Both the position numbers and the translations under genes were made by a program. From assembly GCA_030770535.1 (NCBI GenBank), contig JASVEC010000184.1:1-34867 (forward strand): a stretch of 34,867 nucleotides of DNA. Reading direction: 5' to 3'. The DNA is from Batkoa obscura (lineage: Eukaryota > Entomophthoromycota > Entomophthoromycetes > Entomophthorales > Batkoaceae). The notes below the pieces were generated by a model that saw only the letters and a program-made list of their open reading frames with translations, made no database searches and was not told where the DNA came from. Position 1 is the first letter of the stretch, and each line of letters opens with the position of its first letter. Below are positions 1 to 9,105 of the stretch, one piece after another.

Positions 1-508
1 TAACTTGAATTGTTCTTTCATCGTATTGATATTCATTTCAGTCCATACTGAAGGTTCGATACCTCTCTCTATCGCAGCGTTCTCAGCAGGTAAACCAAAT
101 GCATCCCAACCCATGGGGTGAATGACCTATTTATTAATTAGATATATATATATAATTTAATCATAATATCAAGAACTTACTTCAAACCCTTTTAATTTAT
201 AATATCTAGCAATCATATCCGATATAGTATATACTCTTACATGGCCCATATGTAAATTACCACTTGGGTATGGAAACATAGAGAGAATAAATTTTTTTTC
301 GTCTGTATTGGGTTGCTTAACCAATTTTTTCTCTTGCCATACTTTTTCCCATTTTTTTTCTATAGTTTCGAAATTGTAAGTTGAAGTATTGTATGAGCGT
401 AGTTGGGTTAGAGCTAAAAGGAAGGAAGTTAATAATAAATAAGAAGTGATATGAGAGGTTGGATGTTTTACCTCGATATCGTCTTATTACTCGTTGGGTT
501 GTTAACAT
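1..508 (-). CDS. Mitochondrial leucyl-tRNA synthetase, 5' part (3' end outside window)
   Basis: Class I aminoacyl-tRNA synthetase that charges tRNA-Leu. Exons in coding order are 508-472 (37 nt), 413-181 (233 nt) and 126-1 (continuing off the window). Introns 471-414 (58 nt) and 180-127 (54 nt) have GT..AG ends and keep the frame. The 132 visible residues contain [20 protein letters not shown] (about 59-78) with the HIGH-type motif HMGH at 67-70, then [16 protein letters not shown] (about 93-108), the signature that follows it in bacterial and mitochondrial LeuRS. The N-terminus [20 protein letters not shown] is rich in Arg and hydroxylated residues with no acidic residue in its first 20, as in a mitochondrial presequence. 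That, with the bacterial-type signatures, points to the organellar enzyme (yeast NAM2 type). The KMSKS motif and C-terminus are not in the window. Start choice: the only ATG giving the presequence in frame after splicing. Confidence 0.93.
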
Positions 509-1312
509 GATTTATTTCTATGTCTAATTCTAAGAGGAATGAAAAATTAAATAAGGTAGTATCGAAGTTACAATAAAATATATATTGTCTTAATGATTGT
601 CTTATCATTGTTTAATTGAGTAATTTTAATAAAGTAGAAGAGTAAAATGAGATTTAAGTAAATCAAACCATAGAAGTATAGACAATGAGACAATATTTAT
701 TTTTAATAAGTGATAATGATAGCATAAGTACATAATATTATGTTAAAAACAATTAGTATTATAAGAAATAAATGTAATAAGTTGATAGTTTAAATATGAT
801 AACTATGACAATACTTATTTATAAATAAGTATAAAATAAAAATATTGATTTTTTAAAAGTTATGAAAACAAGATAAATAAAGTTGAAAGTTTGATTGACA
901 CATTTGAGAATGTGTTTTTGTTTAAGAACTTTACTAACAATCTTTCTACTCAAATAGTGCTTAAAAAAAGAAAAAAGTGATGAAATTAAAAAACGCTTCT
1001 GTATTTTGTTCAATATAAGGGTTCAAAAGTGAGAATAAAAATGCAATATAATAATAAATTGATTTCTAATAATGAGATAACTATTTATTATTTCAATTTC
1101 ATAATCAAATTTTTATTTCAAGTAACAATTAAACAATTTTTATACAAGAACAATATGCATATAGCGGCATATTAAGCAGGTCAAACATTAGCATTTCTCA
1201 TGATATAATAATGGATTTAAAAAAAAGAATTAATGTTTTCTAATTAGAAATGATAAAAAAATATAAAGTAAAATTCAAAGAACTTTTAAATTTATAAAAA
1301 TATTAGTTTATA
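509..1312. other. Intergenic, no gene seen
   Basis: AT-rich spacer between two diverging genes (LeuRS leftward, PPSY protein rightward), so it should hold both promoters. Short open frames here are low-complexity and I do not regard them as genes. The only recognisable item is one worn MITE copy at about 905-997. Confidence 0.6.
905..997 (-). mobile_element. MITE copy 1, worn
   Basis: Matches the family body in reverse orientation: TTTAAGAACTTTACTAACAA, then CTACTCAAATAGTGCTTAAA, then GTGATGAAAT. Both GGGGATG ends have decayed. Confidence 0.6.
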
Positions 1313-1930
1313 ATGTTTGGTAAAGAAAAAAAATCACCATTACCACCTAGCTATGATGAGGTCAACATGGAAGAAAGAAATTCGAATGGCATCTTATTTA
1401 ATGATGAGAATCAAAAAGAGATTATGAATTTTGTTGTTAAAAATTCAGGGACAGTAGAGAGAAGCGTAATTATTAAAGGTGATAACAGAACCGAATATAA
1501 GTGTACTTTAAAAACGAAATCAGCAGAATTTACAAATAAAAATGGGAATGTAGTATTGAATCTGAAAGAATGTAACTTTATGTGTATGTATACCTTTTGG
1601 GAAGTTGTTAATATCACTAATAAGATAAAATACAAAAGCGTCAAATTATATTCCGTGATTATTAAGGAAAAACCTGAGTATCACCTTCATTTAATCGATC
1701 ACGACAGTCGAATAGCAGAATATAAATGGGGAGAAAGTAAGTTTGGCGGTAAATGGAAGTTATCTGGTCCAGATTCTGATATTATATTGACATATAAATA
1801 CTCTCTTTTACATTCAAATACTTTAAAACAGTTTATTAATCTTGATGACCAAGATTTAGATATCTTTTTATTTACATTGGGTATTATATTAAATGATACT
1901 TTGAGTAGAACAAGACAAATTGCTAATTAA
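1313..1930 (+). CDS. PPSY-motif protein with tubby/LURP-one-like body
   Basis: Single-exon gene for a 205-residue protein with no signal peptide. Near the N-terminus is PLPPSYDEV (residues 9-17), a PPxY motif of the type bound by WW domains, for example those of Rsp5/Nedd4 ubiquitin ligases. The remaining 150 residues alternate short strand-like segments (YKCTLKTKSAEF, GNVVLNLKEC, KLYSVIIKEKPEYHLHLI) and end in a hydrophobic helix, DIFLFTLGIILNDTLSRTR (about 182-200). A PPxY head, a strand-rich body and a final hydrophobic helix ending in charged residues is the layout of fungal tubby-C-terminal-like/LURP-one-related proteins. That family call rests on layout rather than a diagnostic motif. 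A trafficking or membrane-associated adaptor role is inference only. Upstream DNA is AT-rich and the gene diverges from the LeuRS gene. Confidence 0.75.
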   Translation: MFGKEKKSPLPPSYDEVNMEERNSNGILFNDENQKEIMNFVVKNSGTVERSVIIKGDNRTEYKCTLKTKSAEFTNKNGNVVLNLKECNFMCMYTFWEVVNITNKIKYKSVKLYSVIIKEKPEYHLHLIDHDSRIAEYKWGESKFGGKWKLSGPDSDIILTYKYSLLHSNTLKQFINLDDQDLDIFLFTLGIILNDTLSRTRQIAN

Positions 1931-2153
1931 TCGATGACTAAGTGTAAATAAAGTTATGTATCAAGGTTTCTGACTTTATTTATATGTTGTTTTGTTATTT
2001 TTATATTAAGATATCAATGGTTAGTTTTAAAAGGTATGTAATAAACTACCAATTTTATAGTAGTAATATGATGTAACTCATTTTAACTGTTAGACTTTTT
2101 TTTATTCGATATGGGCTTATATATCTTTAGATAATACCAAAAAATAACTTAGA

Positions 2154-3300
2154 TTTATCGTTTGCAGCACATTGTAACTTGTCAGTAATAGTAGACTATT
2201 CTGATATACCACTTGATTTCATAAAAACATTCTGGTACATCTCAAACTAACTTTAACAGCATAAATAGTAAATTAACGGCATTCAAATTATATTAAATAA
2301 TACAAAAATCAATCTATCCCTACATACTTTACTTGTCTTTAACCCTAACCATTTTTGGAAAGCTAGAATAGTTGACTATAAGCTTAACCATCTTAATATG
2401 GTCAATGGGGCCGATGTTAGCAAAATCAAAAATTGTGTAAAAATTTATAAATTAGATAGCCAGAACATAATAAGAGTGAATAAAATAGACATTCTTTTAA
2501 CTATTGAAAAACTAGAAAATGAAACAACTGCTTTTATTAAAATAGAAAGCATTAAAAAAACCAAGGTCTTTTTAATAGGGAAGATATTATCACTCGTGCC
2601 TTTAATATCCAGAACAACCATCATTTGATAAATGGAATAAATAGATAGCTATATCCTATCGCTGCTAGTTCCTGTGATGCTGCTATTGTATCTTTAATTG
2701 CTGGTATATATAAATTTTATTCAATAAAAGCTATTACTTTCCATGAACCAGTACTTCATTATTAAAGGGTACTGTTTGTCATGGCGGTATCTACTATGTG
2801 AATGGATACAACTAGTCACTACTATTACTTCAATAGATAGTTTTCCTAAACATGCTTCCAACTATGGTATTTCCAAACTTTTAGATTCTTTTGAGTAAAT
2901 TTTCATTTCAGTAGTAAATGCAGTTAGTTGTGGATTTGTGATAAGTAGTGACCATTTATGGCATAAAAATTGTCAATCAAATAGTAAAAGCGAATGTAAA
3001 GGTACATATATTAATCGAAATTGAGAATACCAATAGGAAGGAGGCAATGATCGACGTGATGAAGCCTACTCAGAATCAAGGCTTTTTTAGCCCCAGAATC
3101 TAGAGTGATTGCTTATTTTATCTCTTCAAAAGGAAACATCGTTAGTAAAATGATTTCGATTCTCATGGACAATTATTTATGCTATCATTTATTTATGCCT
3201 GTGATCAAAAGCCCAATAGTTTTAATGCCAAAAACGCTACTAATAAATAGTATAATGCAGTCATTAGAACTGGTAATGGTCGTTCTTATCAGAAGGAGGC
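2154..3300 (+). pseudogene. Unrecognised coding relic
   Basis: Several stretches read as protein-like sequence in shifting frames. There is an open frame at 2398-2628 (76 codons, ending KVFLIGKILSLVPLISRTTI). In-frame matter upstream from about 2154 begins DLSFAAHCNLSVIVDYSD, and further pieces follow around 2585-2800 and 3020-3290. No frame stays open over the whole stretch and I recognise no family. The AAHC string resembles the trypsin histidine motif, but nothing else supports a protease. Base composition is less extreme than the neighbouring spacer. It is best read as a decayed gene, or two pieces of one, ending where a MITE copy begins. Confidence 0.35.
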
Positions 3301-3302
3301 TA

Positions 3303-3402
3303 TATGGGAATGTTCTTTCGTTCAAGGATTTTACCACAATTTTTCCACTCAGGTAGCGTTTAAAAATCGAAAAGTTGATGAAACAAGGGAATATACTCAT
3401 GT
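3303..3402 (-). mobile_element. MITE copy 2, worn
   Basis: Starts TATGGGAATGTTC and runs through TTCAAGGATTTTACCACAAT and TTTTTCCACTCAGGTAGCG. The far end is degraded. Reverse orientation. Confidence 0.7.
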
Positions 3403-3742
3403 ACTCATGATTTTATCAAGGCTCAACAATAAAATAAAATTGAAAGAAATATTAACAAAATCATTCAGAAAATAAGATTAGGCTAAACAAAGACAAAGTG
3501 GTATATATCTACTCTTTGTAATACAAAGAAAAGAAATTTAACATTTGAACATTTAAGTTATTGAAAACCCCATTAGAGTAACTTGTAGCTGGATGTTCTT
3601 CGTTTTTAATTTGTAGCCAAATTATTTTGCTATGAATTTAAATATAAAGACTATAATTCTTATACCCATATCAAAAAAATCGACTCTAAATTAAAAACAA
3701 TAAAAGACATTTAATTGTAAGCTGTCATATATTTTTAACAAT

Positions 3743-3842
3743 ATATGTGATTTTTTTTTGGTTCCATGAGTTTTTCCATTTTAAAGCGCTATTTTAGCGG
3801 AAAGATTATTAGTAAAATTCTTAAACAAGACACATTCCCATA
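3743..3842 (+). mobile_element. MITE copy 3, first of a head-to-tail pair
   Basis: Forward orientation: GGTTCCATGAGTTTTTCCAT, AAGCGCTATTTTAGCGGAAA, AGTAAAATTCTTAAACAAGA, ending ACATTCCCATA. Its final TA is also the first TA of the next copy. Confidence 0.8.
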
Positions 3843-3943
3843 TGATGTTTTTTTTTGGCTCCATTACTTTTTCCATCTTTTGAGTGCTATTTGAATGGAA
3901 AAACTGTTAGTAAAATTCTTGAATATAAAAATATATCCCCATA
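3841..3943 (+). mobile_element. MITE copy 4, second of a head-to-tail pair
   Basis: Forward orientation: TATGATGTTTTTTTTTGGCT at the left, GAGTGCTATTTGAATGGAAA inside, ATATATCCCCATA at the right. It abuts copy 3 with a single TA between them. Confidence 0.85.
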
Positions 3944-4436
3944 TTTTACATTTTATCAAACTTGATACAATTTTTTTTAATGCAAATTATTTGCAAGGTT
4001 TAACAAAAAAGATGTGCTAATTATTGAAAAAAGGATTTTATAATTTTTTTCAAACCTTGTAGAACAAGGTATTGAAAGAATTTTACTTTATTGTTAATAG
4101 CATTTGAAGCTAAGTGAAAAGTCCCAAACCTTTTAAATCACAATACTAAAAGTTGTACAACTATTATTTTAAATTCAGAGCCATTGCAAATCACCAAATA
4201 AAGTACTGTGCCATTATTCTCTTTAAGATGAAGCTATTAAAATTAACTCTATTTAGCTAATTCAATGTGATAAATCTAACGATATAAAAACCCAAATCAA
4301 TAAAGTTAGATAGAGAATTTGATAAAATAAACTCAGTAAATTTAAAAGTAATAAAAGACTGGCTTCTTAATTACTTTAAATATATCCGACTAAAATTTTT
4401 ACTCCAATTTTCTACATATACTTTCATTGTCATTAA
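3944..4436. other. Intergenic spacer upstream of lipase A1
   Basis: AT-rich DNA with no open frame of note. The last ~60 bases before the lipase start hold pyrimidine-rich stretches (for example TTTTTACTCCAATTTTC), compatible with a fungal promoter/5' leader. No discrete element can be proved. Confidence 0.5.
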
Positions 4437-5582
4437 ATGAAACTATTGTCATCGTTATCAAGCTTTTTATATTGTTATTTATTGATATTCAATTCAATAT
4501 TAATAAATAACATAACAGGTGTAAAAGTGGTAATTGAAAATGGCCCAGTGAGCCAAACTCTTTATTTAGCTAATGATATAACAAAAAAATCGCTAGGATT
4601 AGCAGTGAAAGTGACGGGAGGGACTTTAGGATTAGCTGAAAGCACGGTCAATACCACCCTAGAAACTGCAATAAATCCATTAGCTTTTAAAGATAACTCA
4701 GAAAGATTTCAAAAATCCTTAAGAGGGGATCTGAATAAAGTTGCTGAGATATTCCAAGAATTACAACCTAAAAGTATACCGTTACCTACGAGTATCAATT
4801 TAATTAGTGTAGATGAACCATATGCTAAAAGAATGGCATATCTTGCTGGTACATCATATTGTAATAATAGCAATATTGTAAGTTGGAATTGTACCCGTTG
4901 TCAACAATTTCCGGAAGCTAGAGCGTTTGGGATTTACCTTGACGAAGTAACCCAGGGTAAAGCGGTACTTATCATTGATGAGAGAGGTAAAAATATCGTG
5001 TTATCATTTCGTGGTACCTCCAATATTTATAACTGGTTTTCAAATGCACAGGTTTTATTAACAAATCTATATTTCGGTAATTTTAAAATCAAGGTGCATT
5101 CTGGGTTTAAAGCTATGAATGAAAAATTATTTAAATTATATTCCAATGATTTAAAAGAGTTATTGAAACAATATTCTGATTTTAATTTAATTATAACTGG
5201 TCATTCTTTAGGCGGGGCAGTCTCTTCTTTAGCAACAATAAAAATTAAAGAAAAGCTAAATATCAAAGATGATCGATTAATTAACATAAGCTATGGTTCA
5301 CCAAGGGTTGGAAATCACCATTTTGCGTTGAAATATAATTCAATGAAACATCGAGTATTAAGAGTAACGAACAAAAGAGATATTGTACCACATATACCAC
5401 CAAGATTATTAGGTTATGCTCACCATCAACGTGAATTTTGGGTAGAAACACCACCAAAGTTAAATAAATTTTGTGATCAATCAGTCTATGAAGATCCAAA
5501 TTGCTCATTATCAATGGAACCTGAACTTTCAGTTCAAGATCATTTCGTATATTGGGATATTCATATAAGTGGGACTTGTTAA
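4437..5582 (+). CDS. Secreted class 3 lipase, subfamily A (A1)
   Basis: 381-residue triacylglycerol lipase or related esterase of the Rhizomucor-type class 3 family (alpha/beta hydrolase). The N-terminus MKLLSSLSSFLYCYLLIFNS is a signal peptide. A propeptide-like segment of about 90 residues follows, including a Gly/Ala-rich hydrophobic stretch (about 52-70). Core motifs are FRGTSNIYNW (191-200, oxyanion region), GHSLGG with nucleophile Ser257, YGSPRVGN, TNKRDIVPH with Asp315, and DHFVYW with His369, so the Ser-Asp-His triad is complete. Paired cysteines (WNCTRC; one near the end, CxLSMEP; the final Cys) suggest disulfides and an extracellular enzyme. Single exon. It is transcribed away from the other four lipases, with the DPBB gene between. 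Substrate cannot be told from sequence; phospholipids or sterol esters are possible. Confidence 0.95.
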   Translation: MKLLSSLSSFLYCYLLIFNSILINNITGVKVVIENGPVSQTLYLANDITKKSLGLAVKVTGGTLGLAESTVNTTLETAINPLAFKDNSERFQKSLRGDLNKVAEIFQELQPKSIPLPTSINLISVDEPYAKRMAYLAGTSYCNNSNIVSWNCTRCQQFPEARAFGIYLDEVTQGKAVLIIDERGKNIVLSFRGTSNIYNWFSNAQVLLTNLYFGNFKIKVHSGFKAMNEKLFKLYSNDLKELLKQYSDFNLIITGHSLGGAVSSLATIKIKEKLNIKDDRLINISYGSPRVGNHHFALKYNSMKHRVLRVTNKRDIVPHIPPRLLGYAHHQREFWVETPPKLNKFCDQSVYEDPNCSLSMEPELSVQDHFVYWDIHISGTC

Positions 5583-5740
5583 ATTTACTTAATGCTTCAC
5601 TATAAATACAATAGGGAATATGGTATAATGACGCTAAATATAGCCCAATTAAGTATTAATCTGTTTTTTAAACTAAGTTCTAAATTTAGTTTAAACTAAT
5701 TTATTATATTTAATAAAATAAACCATCACAATTATTTGCA

Positions 5741-5779
5741 TTACTATTACTAATTACTAATTACTAATTACTAATTACT
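5741..5779. repeat. 7-bp tandem repeat (TACTAAT)n
   Basis: About five and a half head-to-tail units of TACTAAT, the first slightly altered. A simple microsatellite in the 3' flank of lipase A1. Confidence 0.9.
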
Positions 5780-5813
5780 GATATTTTTACAAATAACAAA
5801 AAGATAAACAAAA

Positions 5814-5890
5814 AGCATTATGCACAAAGAAGATTCAAGCTTACAAGATTAAGTAGTATTGTTTTTTATTTTATTATCCCCTTAATAATG
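5814..5890 (+). repeat. Imperfect direct repeat, copy a
   Basis: Shares a series of blocks in the same order with copy b at 5990-6060: CATTnTGCA, AAGAT, CTTAC, GTAGTnTTGTTTT and CCCCTTAAT. The unit spacing is about 175 bp. A worn local duplication of non-coding DNA. Confidence 0.6.
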
Positions 5891-5989
5891 TAACATTCAT
5901 TTAATATTATTACATTAGTATTACTATTTGCTAACGTTCTCGAATAAAATTGTAAGACAAATTAATTATAACTCATGATAAAACAAAGA

Positions 5990-6060
5990 AACATTCTGCA
6001 TATATAAAAGATATACCAAACTTACTTAGGTAGTGTTGTTTTATGTTGTCCCCCTTAATG
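5990..6060 (+). repeat. Imperfect direct repeat, copy b
   Basis: Second member of the local duplication starting at 5814, with the same ordered blocks, for example GGTAGTGTTGTTTTATG and CCCCCTTAATG. It lies in the spacer between lipase A1 and the DPBB gene. Confidence 0.6.
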
Positions 6061-6526
6061 TTATAATACTTTTTCATCAACATCTATTATTTAGTTTAGT
6101 ATGAACAGATAGAAAATAGTTTGATTTAATCCCCCTTTAAAATAGTATCTTATTTTTTGAGATTTAAATATAATAACACGGTTTATTGCACTAAAATGTA
6201 TTATTACAATTTAATGTAGTGATACAACTTAGTATAATATTATATAATATCAGCGCTATATCGTATTCCATATTGAACTGATAATATAAAAATCTAAATT
6301 CGTTAGCTTAGTTAACTGAACAATGCTTATTATTTTCAAAGGCATAGTCTAAATATAGGTAGTGTGTTGAATAAATGAAAAGATTAGATCATTTGAAGAT
6401 ACTAAATTTAATGCTTATTTATTTAAAAAAATCAAAGTATAAATTGAATATGATGTTAAAGGAAAAATGAATCAAAATAACTAAATTTATTATACTTAAT
6501 ATACATAATAGCTAATATACACTCAA

Positions 6527-6889
6527 ATGAAAGCTCTTTTGACCTTTTTCTGCTTACTGTCTTCAGTTTTATCCAGCAAATTAATAAGTACTCACTTGTA
6601 CAGTAACGAACTATCTGAAATAAACAAATATCCACCATTTTGTGGAGCGATACCAAAGGGAGTAAACTTAAACTATATTACTGCGGTCCAAAATTTAGAT
6701 AAAAAAGACTGTTTCTCTTGCTTAAAAGTGAGCAACCAGTTGACTAACCAGTCTGTTTACGTCACCGTAGTAGATTCTGGTGGTAATAATTTAGATCTTT
6801 GTAATTATGCTTTCATTCAGTTATTTGGCACAGATTCAGGCACTTTTAACGCTGCTTGGGAGTATGTTGATACCTCTTATTGTAAGTGA
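6527..6889 (+). CDS. Small secreted double-psi beta-barrel (RlpA/expansin-like) protein
   Basis: 120 residues. MKALLTFFCLLSSVLSS is a signal peptide, and the mature protein is about 103 residues with five cysteines (39, 62, 65, 92, 119). The body carries the double-psi beta-barrel hallmarks: ITAVQNL, then VYVTVVDSGG with Asp83, LDLCNYAFIQLFG (89-101, the LDLxxxAFxxL helix), and GTFNAAWEYVDTSYC at the end. Fungal single-domain proteins of this fold (RlpA-like, loosenin or barwin-like) act on or bind cell-wall polysaccharide without a proven hydrolase activity. The odd number of cysteines leaves one unpaired. It sits among secreted lipases, consistent with a shared extracellular role, though co-regulation is not shown. 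Single exon. Confidence 0.85.
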   Translation: MKALLTFFCLLSSVLSSKLISTHLYSNELSEINKYPPFCGAIPKGVNLNYITAVQNLDKKDCFSCLKVSNQLTNQSVYVTVVDSGGNNLDLCNYAFIQLFGTDSGTFNAAWEYVDTSYCK

Positions 6890-6951
6890 TATGCTGGGGT
6901 TTTATATTAAAGTTGTTACTTGATTTTTCAATTCAATTTTATTATTATTAT

Positions 6952-7054
6952 ATATGAGTGTTTTTTTTAGTTTTCTGACTTTTTCCATCTTTTAAGTGTT
7001 ATTTAAGCGAAAAAATTGTTAATAAATTGTTAAACCTAAAAATACATCCCCTAT
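6952..7054 (+). mobile_element. MITE copy 5
   Basis: Forward orientation, TATGAGTGTTTTTTTTAGTT to AAAATACATCCCCTATA. It lies about 60 bp beyond the DPBB stop codon, so it may fall in that gene's 3' untranslated region. Confidence 0.8.
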
Positions 7055-7290
7055 AATCACTATTTAAACATTGAAAAGTATAATCAGAATATTATTATAA
7101 ATTAGTTAAAACAGAAAATATCATATGATATAAAAGTAAAATAGTAAGTAGTAGCATTTTATAAATAAAAACTATGAATTTTTAAATGAAAGTAATATAA
7201 TATGCATTATATATACGTTCCTTGAGACAGATATAAATGTATTTAAAGCTTAATCCGAATTGGTATGAGTATCAGCAAGCCGAATAACGA

Positions 7291-7390
7291 TATGAGGATG
7301 TCTTTTTTATAAGAGATTTGCAAGTTTTTTTCTTTCAACAGTACTTAAAAAGTGGAAAAAGTGGTTATATCAAAAAAGATATACCTATAT
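7291..7390 (-). mobile_element. MITE copy 6, worn
   Basis: Reverse orientation: TATGAGGATGTCTTTTTTAT at the left, CAGTACTTAAAAAGTGGAAA inside. The right end is only faintly preserved (AAAAAAGATATACCTATA). Confidence 0.65.
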
Positions 7391-7538
7391 ATTGTTTTTG
7401 TTTTTTTATACTTTATTTTTAGAGCAACATCAACAAGCAAATAGAGTAGTGAAAAACAATTTAATTCAGTGTGAGCTGTAAGAAAAACTTGAATGACTTC
7501 TATTTTATATGGCGAATTTTATTCAAATATTAAATTTT

Positions 7539-8645
7539 CTAACATTCTCCGCAGATTGGAATATCCCAATAAGTAAGATGATCTAAAGGTTTGACTCTAG
7601 GTTCAATAGACAAAGAGCAACTTACATCTTCAAATATTTTACTGTCACAAACTTTATTTTTACCTTTTGGATCGTTAACCCACAACTCTGTTAAATGGTG
7701 GACATAACCCAACATCCTTGGGGGTAGGTGAGGTATAGCATCACTTTTACTAGTAACTCTTAAAGAACTATGCCCCATTGAACTGATTTTTAATGCAAAA
7801 TTATAATTTCCAATCCTTGGAGAGCCATAGCTTACGTTAATTAATTGGCTATCAGGAATATTAAACTCATCTTTAATCCTTACCATTGATAAGGTAGATA
7901 CTGCACCTCCCAAAGAATGACCAGTTGTAATTAATTGATAGTCTGGGTAGGTAGATAATATTAATTTCAAATCGTCTTTATATAGACCAAATAAATTATC
8001 TGCTGTTAATTTAAACCCAGAATGAACTTTGATCTTACGATCATTACCATACAATGGGACAAGGCGAAAGCGAGCATCTTGCAACCAATTGTTGACCGTC
8101 GAGGATCCACGAAAGGCTAACACTATCAACTTCTTCTTCTGATTTGTTACAAGCACTCCTCTACCTTCCGTATCTTTATCAAAATAAATTTTGAATAACT
8201 TCGAGTCTGGTAAACTTTCGCAATGAGTACAACTCCAAGTTTGTAATTTTTTTTCATCACAGAAAGAAGTTCCAGCATAATAAGCAATGTTTTTGGCCTC
8301 CTCTTCAGTTACTTTTTTTAAGTTAGTATTTGTTGGCAATAATATACTTTGAGGTAATAAATCCTTAAATCCATCTGCTAACTTTTTAATGTCATCTTGT
8401 AAGATCTGTTGAAAGGCAAATGGGTTTTTTATAAGTGTCATTGTATTATTATGCACATCCTTAAGAAGCCTAAATGGATCATTTATAAAAGACTTAGCAT
8501 TCACAGTTGGTAAATCTTTATTGTAGTAAACTGGTCTCTTTTTAAGTAAGCCATCTAAGAGTCCAGGTTCAACACATATTACATAATTAATTAATCCTAG
8601 ATTAACAAGTAATAGTGATAAAAGGTCAGCTGAAAATAATTTCAT
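7539..8645 (-). CDS. Secreted class 3 lipase, subfamily A (A2)
   Basis: 368-residue lipase of the same type as A1. Signal peptide about 1-24 (SLLLVNLGLINYVICV). A lysine-rich propeptide-like segment contains LLKKRPVY, where a dibasic KKR could be a processing site. FRGSSTVNNW replaces the FRGTSN of A1 and A3. The triad is Ser244 in GHSLGG, Asp302 in TSKSDAIPH and His356 in DHLTYW. TWSCTHC and the C-terminal CGEC give the shared cysteine pattern. It is convergent with the DPBB gene and lies head-to-tail with lipase A3 on the same strand. A TATAAA at 8706-8711 (read on the minus strand) lies about 60 bp before the start codon, beside a GATAAGA box. Single exon. Confidence 0.94.
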   Translation of the reverse strand: MKLFSADLLSLLLVNLGLINYVICVEPGLLDGLLKKRPVYYNKDLPTVNAKSFINDPFRLLKDVHNNTMTLIKNPFAFQQILQDDIKKLADGFKDLLPQSILLPTNTNLKKVTEEEAKNIAYYAGTSFCDEKKLQTWSCTHCESLPDSKLFKIYFDKDTEGRGVLVTNQKKKLIVLAFRGSSTVNNWLQDARFRLVPLYGNDRKIKVHSGFKLTADNLFGLYKDDLKLILSTYPDYQLITTGHSLGGAVSTLSMVRIKDEFNIPDSQLINVSYGSPRIGNYNFALKISSMGHSSLRVTSKSDAIPHLPPRMLGYVHHLTELWVNDPKGKNKVCDSKIFEDVSCSLSIEPRVKPLDHLTYWDIPICGEC

Positions 8646-9105
8646 TTTATAGTTAGAATATAGACTAATGATTAATTGAATTAAGAAACCAGTTTCTTAT
8701 CGTCTTTATAAATATCATTAACAATGATTTTTCTTTATTTTTTTACACCACTTTAAGATACGGTTAATCTATGTGATCTTCCTTTCATTCTTAAACATGT
8801 ACTAATTTTACTAAATTTAATCTTAAATTTGAAAATATGGCATTTATAGCTATTTCAACTCTATTGCAAATTAACTAGTGGAGTTTTAAACGATTTAGAA
8901 AGCTAATTTTTTTAGCACTCTAACCCTTTATATTTGAATTGATTCTACTATTTTTTTAAATTGACAGCCAAAGATTTACAAAAGAGATGAGTAATTTGTC
9001 TTTTAAATTTAATTCAATTGGATCTTTATTTAGCTCAACTTATGTTTTTAAAATCACTTAATGAGGCCATTTTAATTTTAAATAATGCTAAATACCTGAT
9101 ATAAT

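Noticed and set aside
819-1013. 64-codon minus-strand open frame
   Set aside because: Mostly a worn MITE copy plus AT-rich flank.
2160-2200. FAAHCN string as a trypsin-type protease
   Set aside because: Only the four-residue AAHC match. No Asp motif or GDSGG in any frame nearby.
5741-5779. TACTAAT repeats as a CRISPR-like or branch-point array
   Set aside because: Plain 7-bp microsatellite without spacers and outside any intron.
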